Shown: positions 63,975-64,000 of the stretch, one piece after another | Layout: each line of letters opens with the position of its first letter | Numbering within the stretch: the stretch's first letter is position 1 | Source: CBDDCA01 sp965218205 | GTDB taxonomy: Bacteria; Spirochaetota; Spirochaetia; WTKD01; G963693115 | Reading direction: 5' to 3' | Assembly (NCBI GenBank): GCA_965218205.1 | Contig: OZ244590.1 | Span: forward strand, 620,001-684,000 | Length of the DNA: 64,000 bases | Notes under the pieces: generated by a model | What the model saw: only the letters and a program-made list of their open reading frames with translations | Told to the model about the DNA's origin: nothing | Databases searched by the model: none | Position numbers and translations under genes: made by a program

Positions 63975-64000
63975 GGCGTTGTACCCAAGTGGTTAAGGGA
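63975..64000 (+). tRNA. 5' part of a tRNA gene (cut by window edge)
   Basis: GGCGTTG acceptor strand, TA, then CCC-AAGTGGTTAA-GGG forming a D-arm, typical of a tRNA 5' half. The anticodon is beyond the window. The D-loop would suit Cys, Ser or a similar tRNA; identity is undetermined. Confidence 0.75.

Overview
The window looks like a chromosomal segment of an AT-rich spirochaete. It carries a core flagellin (FlaB-type), two adjacent FlaA-type filament outer-layer proteins, a sigma-28-like flagellin promoter, a zinc-ribbon S14, and very large lipoproteins, two of which end in BspA-like (DUF285) repeats. I cannot name the genus from sequence reading alone. A partial tRNA gene is cut by the right edge.

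Layout. (1) 1-3.8 kb is accessory DNA: a decayed gene remnant, a DNA cytosine-5 methyltransferase translationally coupled to a GHKL/MORC-like ATPase with a C-terminal TIR-like domain (a candidate anti-phage module), a coiled-coil tail-anchored protein built from 33-bp tandem repeats, and a solo insertion-sequence end. (2) 3.9-19.5 kb is a long, tightly packed ribosomal block: rpsL, rpsG, tuf, then rpsJ to rplQ with secY and rpoA. There is no fusA between rpsG and tuf, and no adk, map or infA in the spc/alpha part. (3) 19.5-23.5 kb holds a SAM methyltransferase, rnhA and, convergent, ppdK. (4) 23.7-31.4 kb is a 7.6-kb surface lipoprotein gene interrupted near its start by a G15 tract. (5) 31.6-43.3 kb is housekeeping and motility: two flaA genes, tatD, a HAD phosphatase, rpmB, rpmG, rpmF, acpP, rnc, a CCA-type nucleotidyltransferase, flaB, thiamine pyrophosphokinase, several unknown membrane proteins and an inositol-dehydrogenase-like oxidoreductase. 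(6) 43.3-51.3 kb has an IS481-like element flanked by a 16-bp direct repeat, sitting just upstream of a 2105-residue lipoprotein made of 17 FN3-like modules. (7) 51.3-58.5 kb holds efp, ribA, an RND transporter, bioY and an unknown polytopic membrane protein. (8) 58.6-63.3 kb is a second DUF285 lipoprotein gene with a G18 tract after its start codon. It is followed by ndk and the 5' end of a tRNA.

The most striking system is the surface lipoprotein family. Two paralogues start with a short leader ending in Lys-(Ile)-poly-Gly, encoded by G15 and G18, ahead of an otherwise perfect lipoprotein signal. Both tracts are out of frame in this assembly, so both genes read as OFF. G14/G17 at the first locus and G16/G19 at the second would restore the frame. 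The first locus also has a T19 tract beside its TTGACA box. The third family member has no G tract and reads as ON. All three share FN3-like modules, many in near-identical tandem copies, so slipped-strand switching combined with modular recombination could generate surface variation. The second system worth attention is the methyltransferase/GHKL-TIR pair at the left edge.
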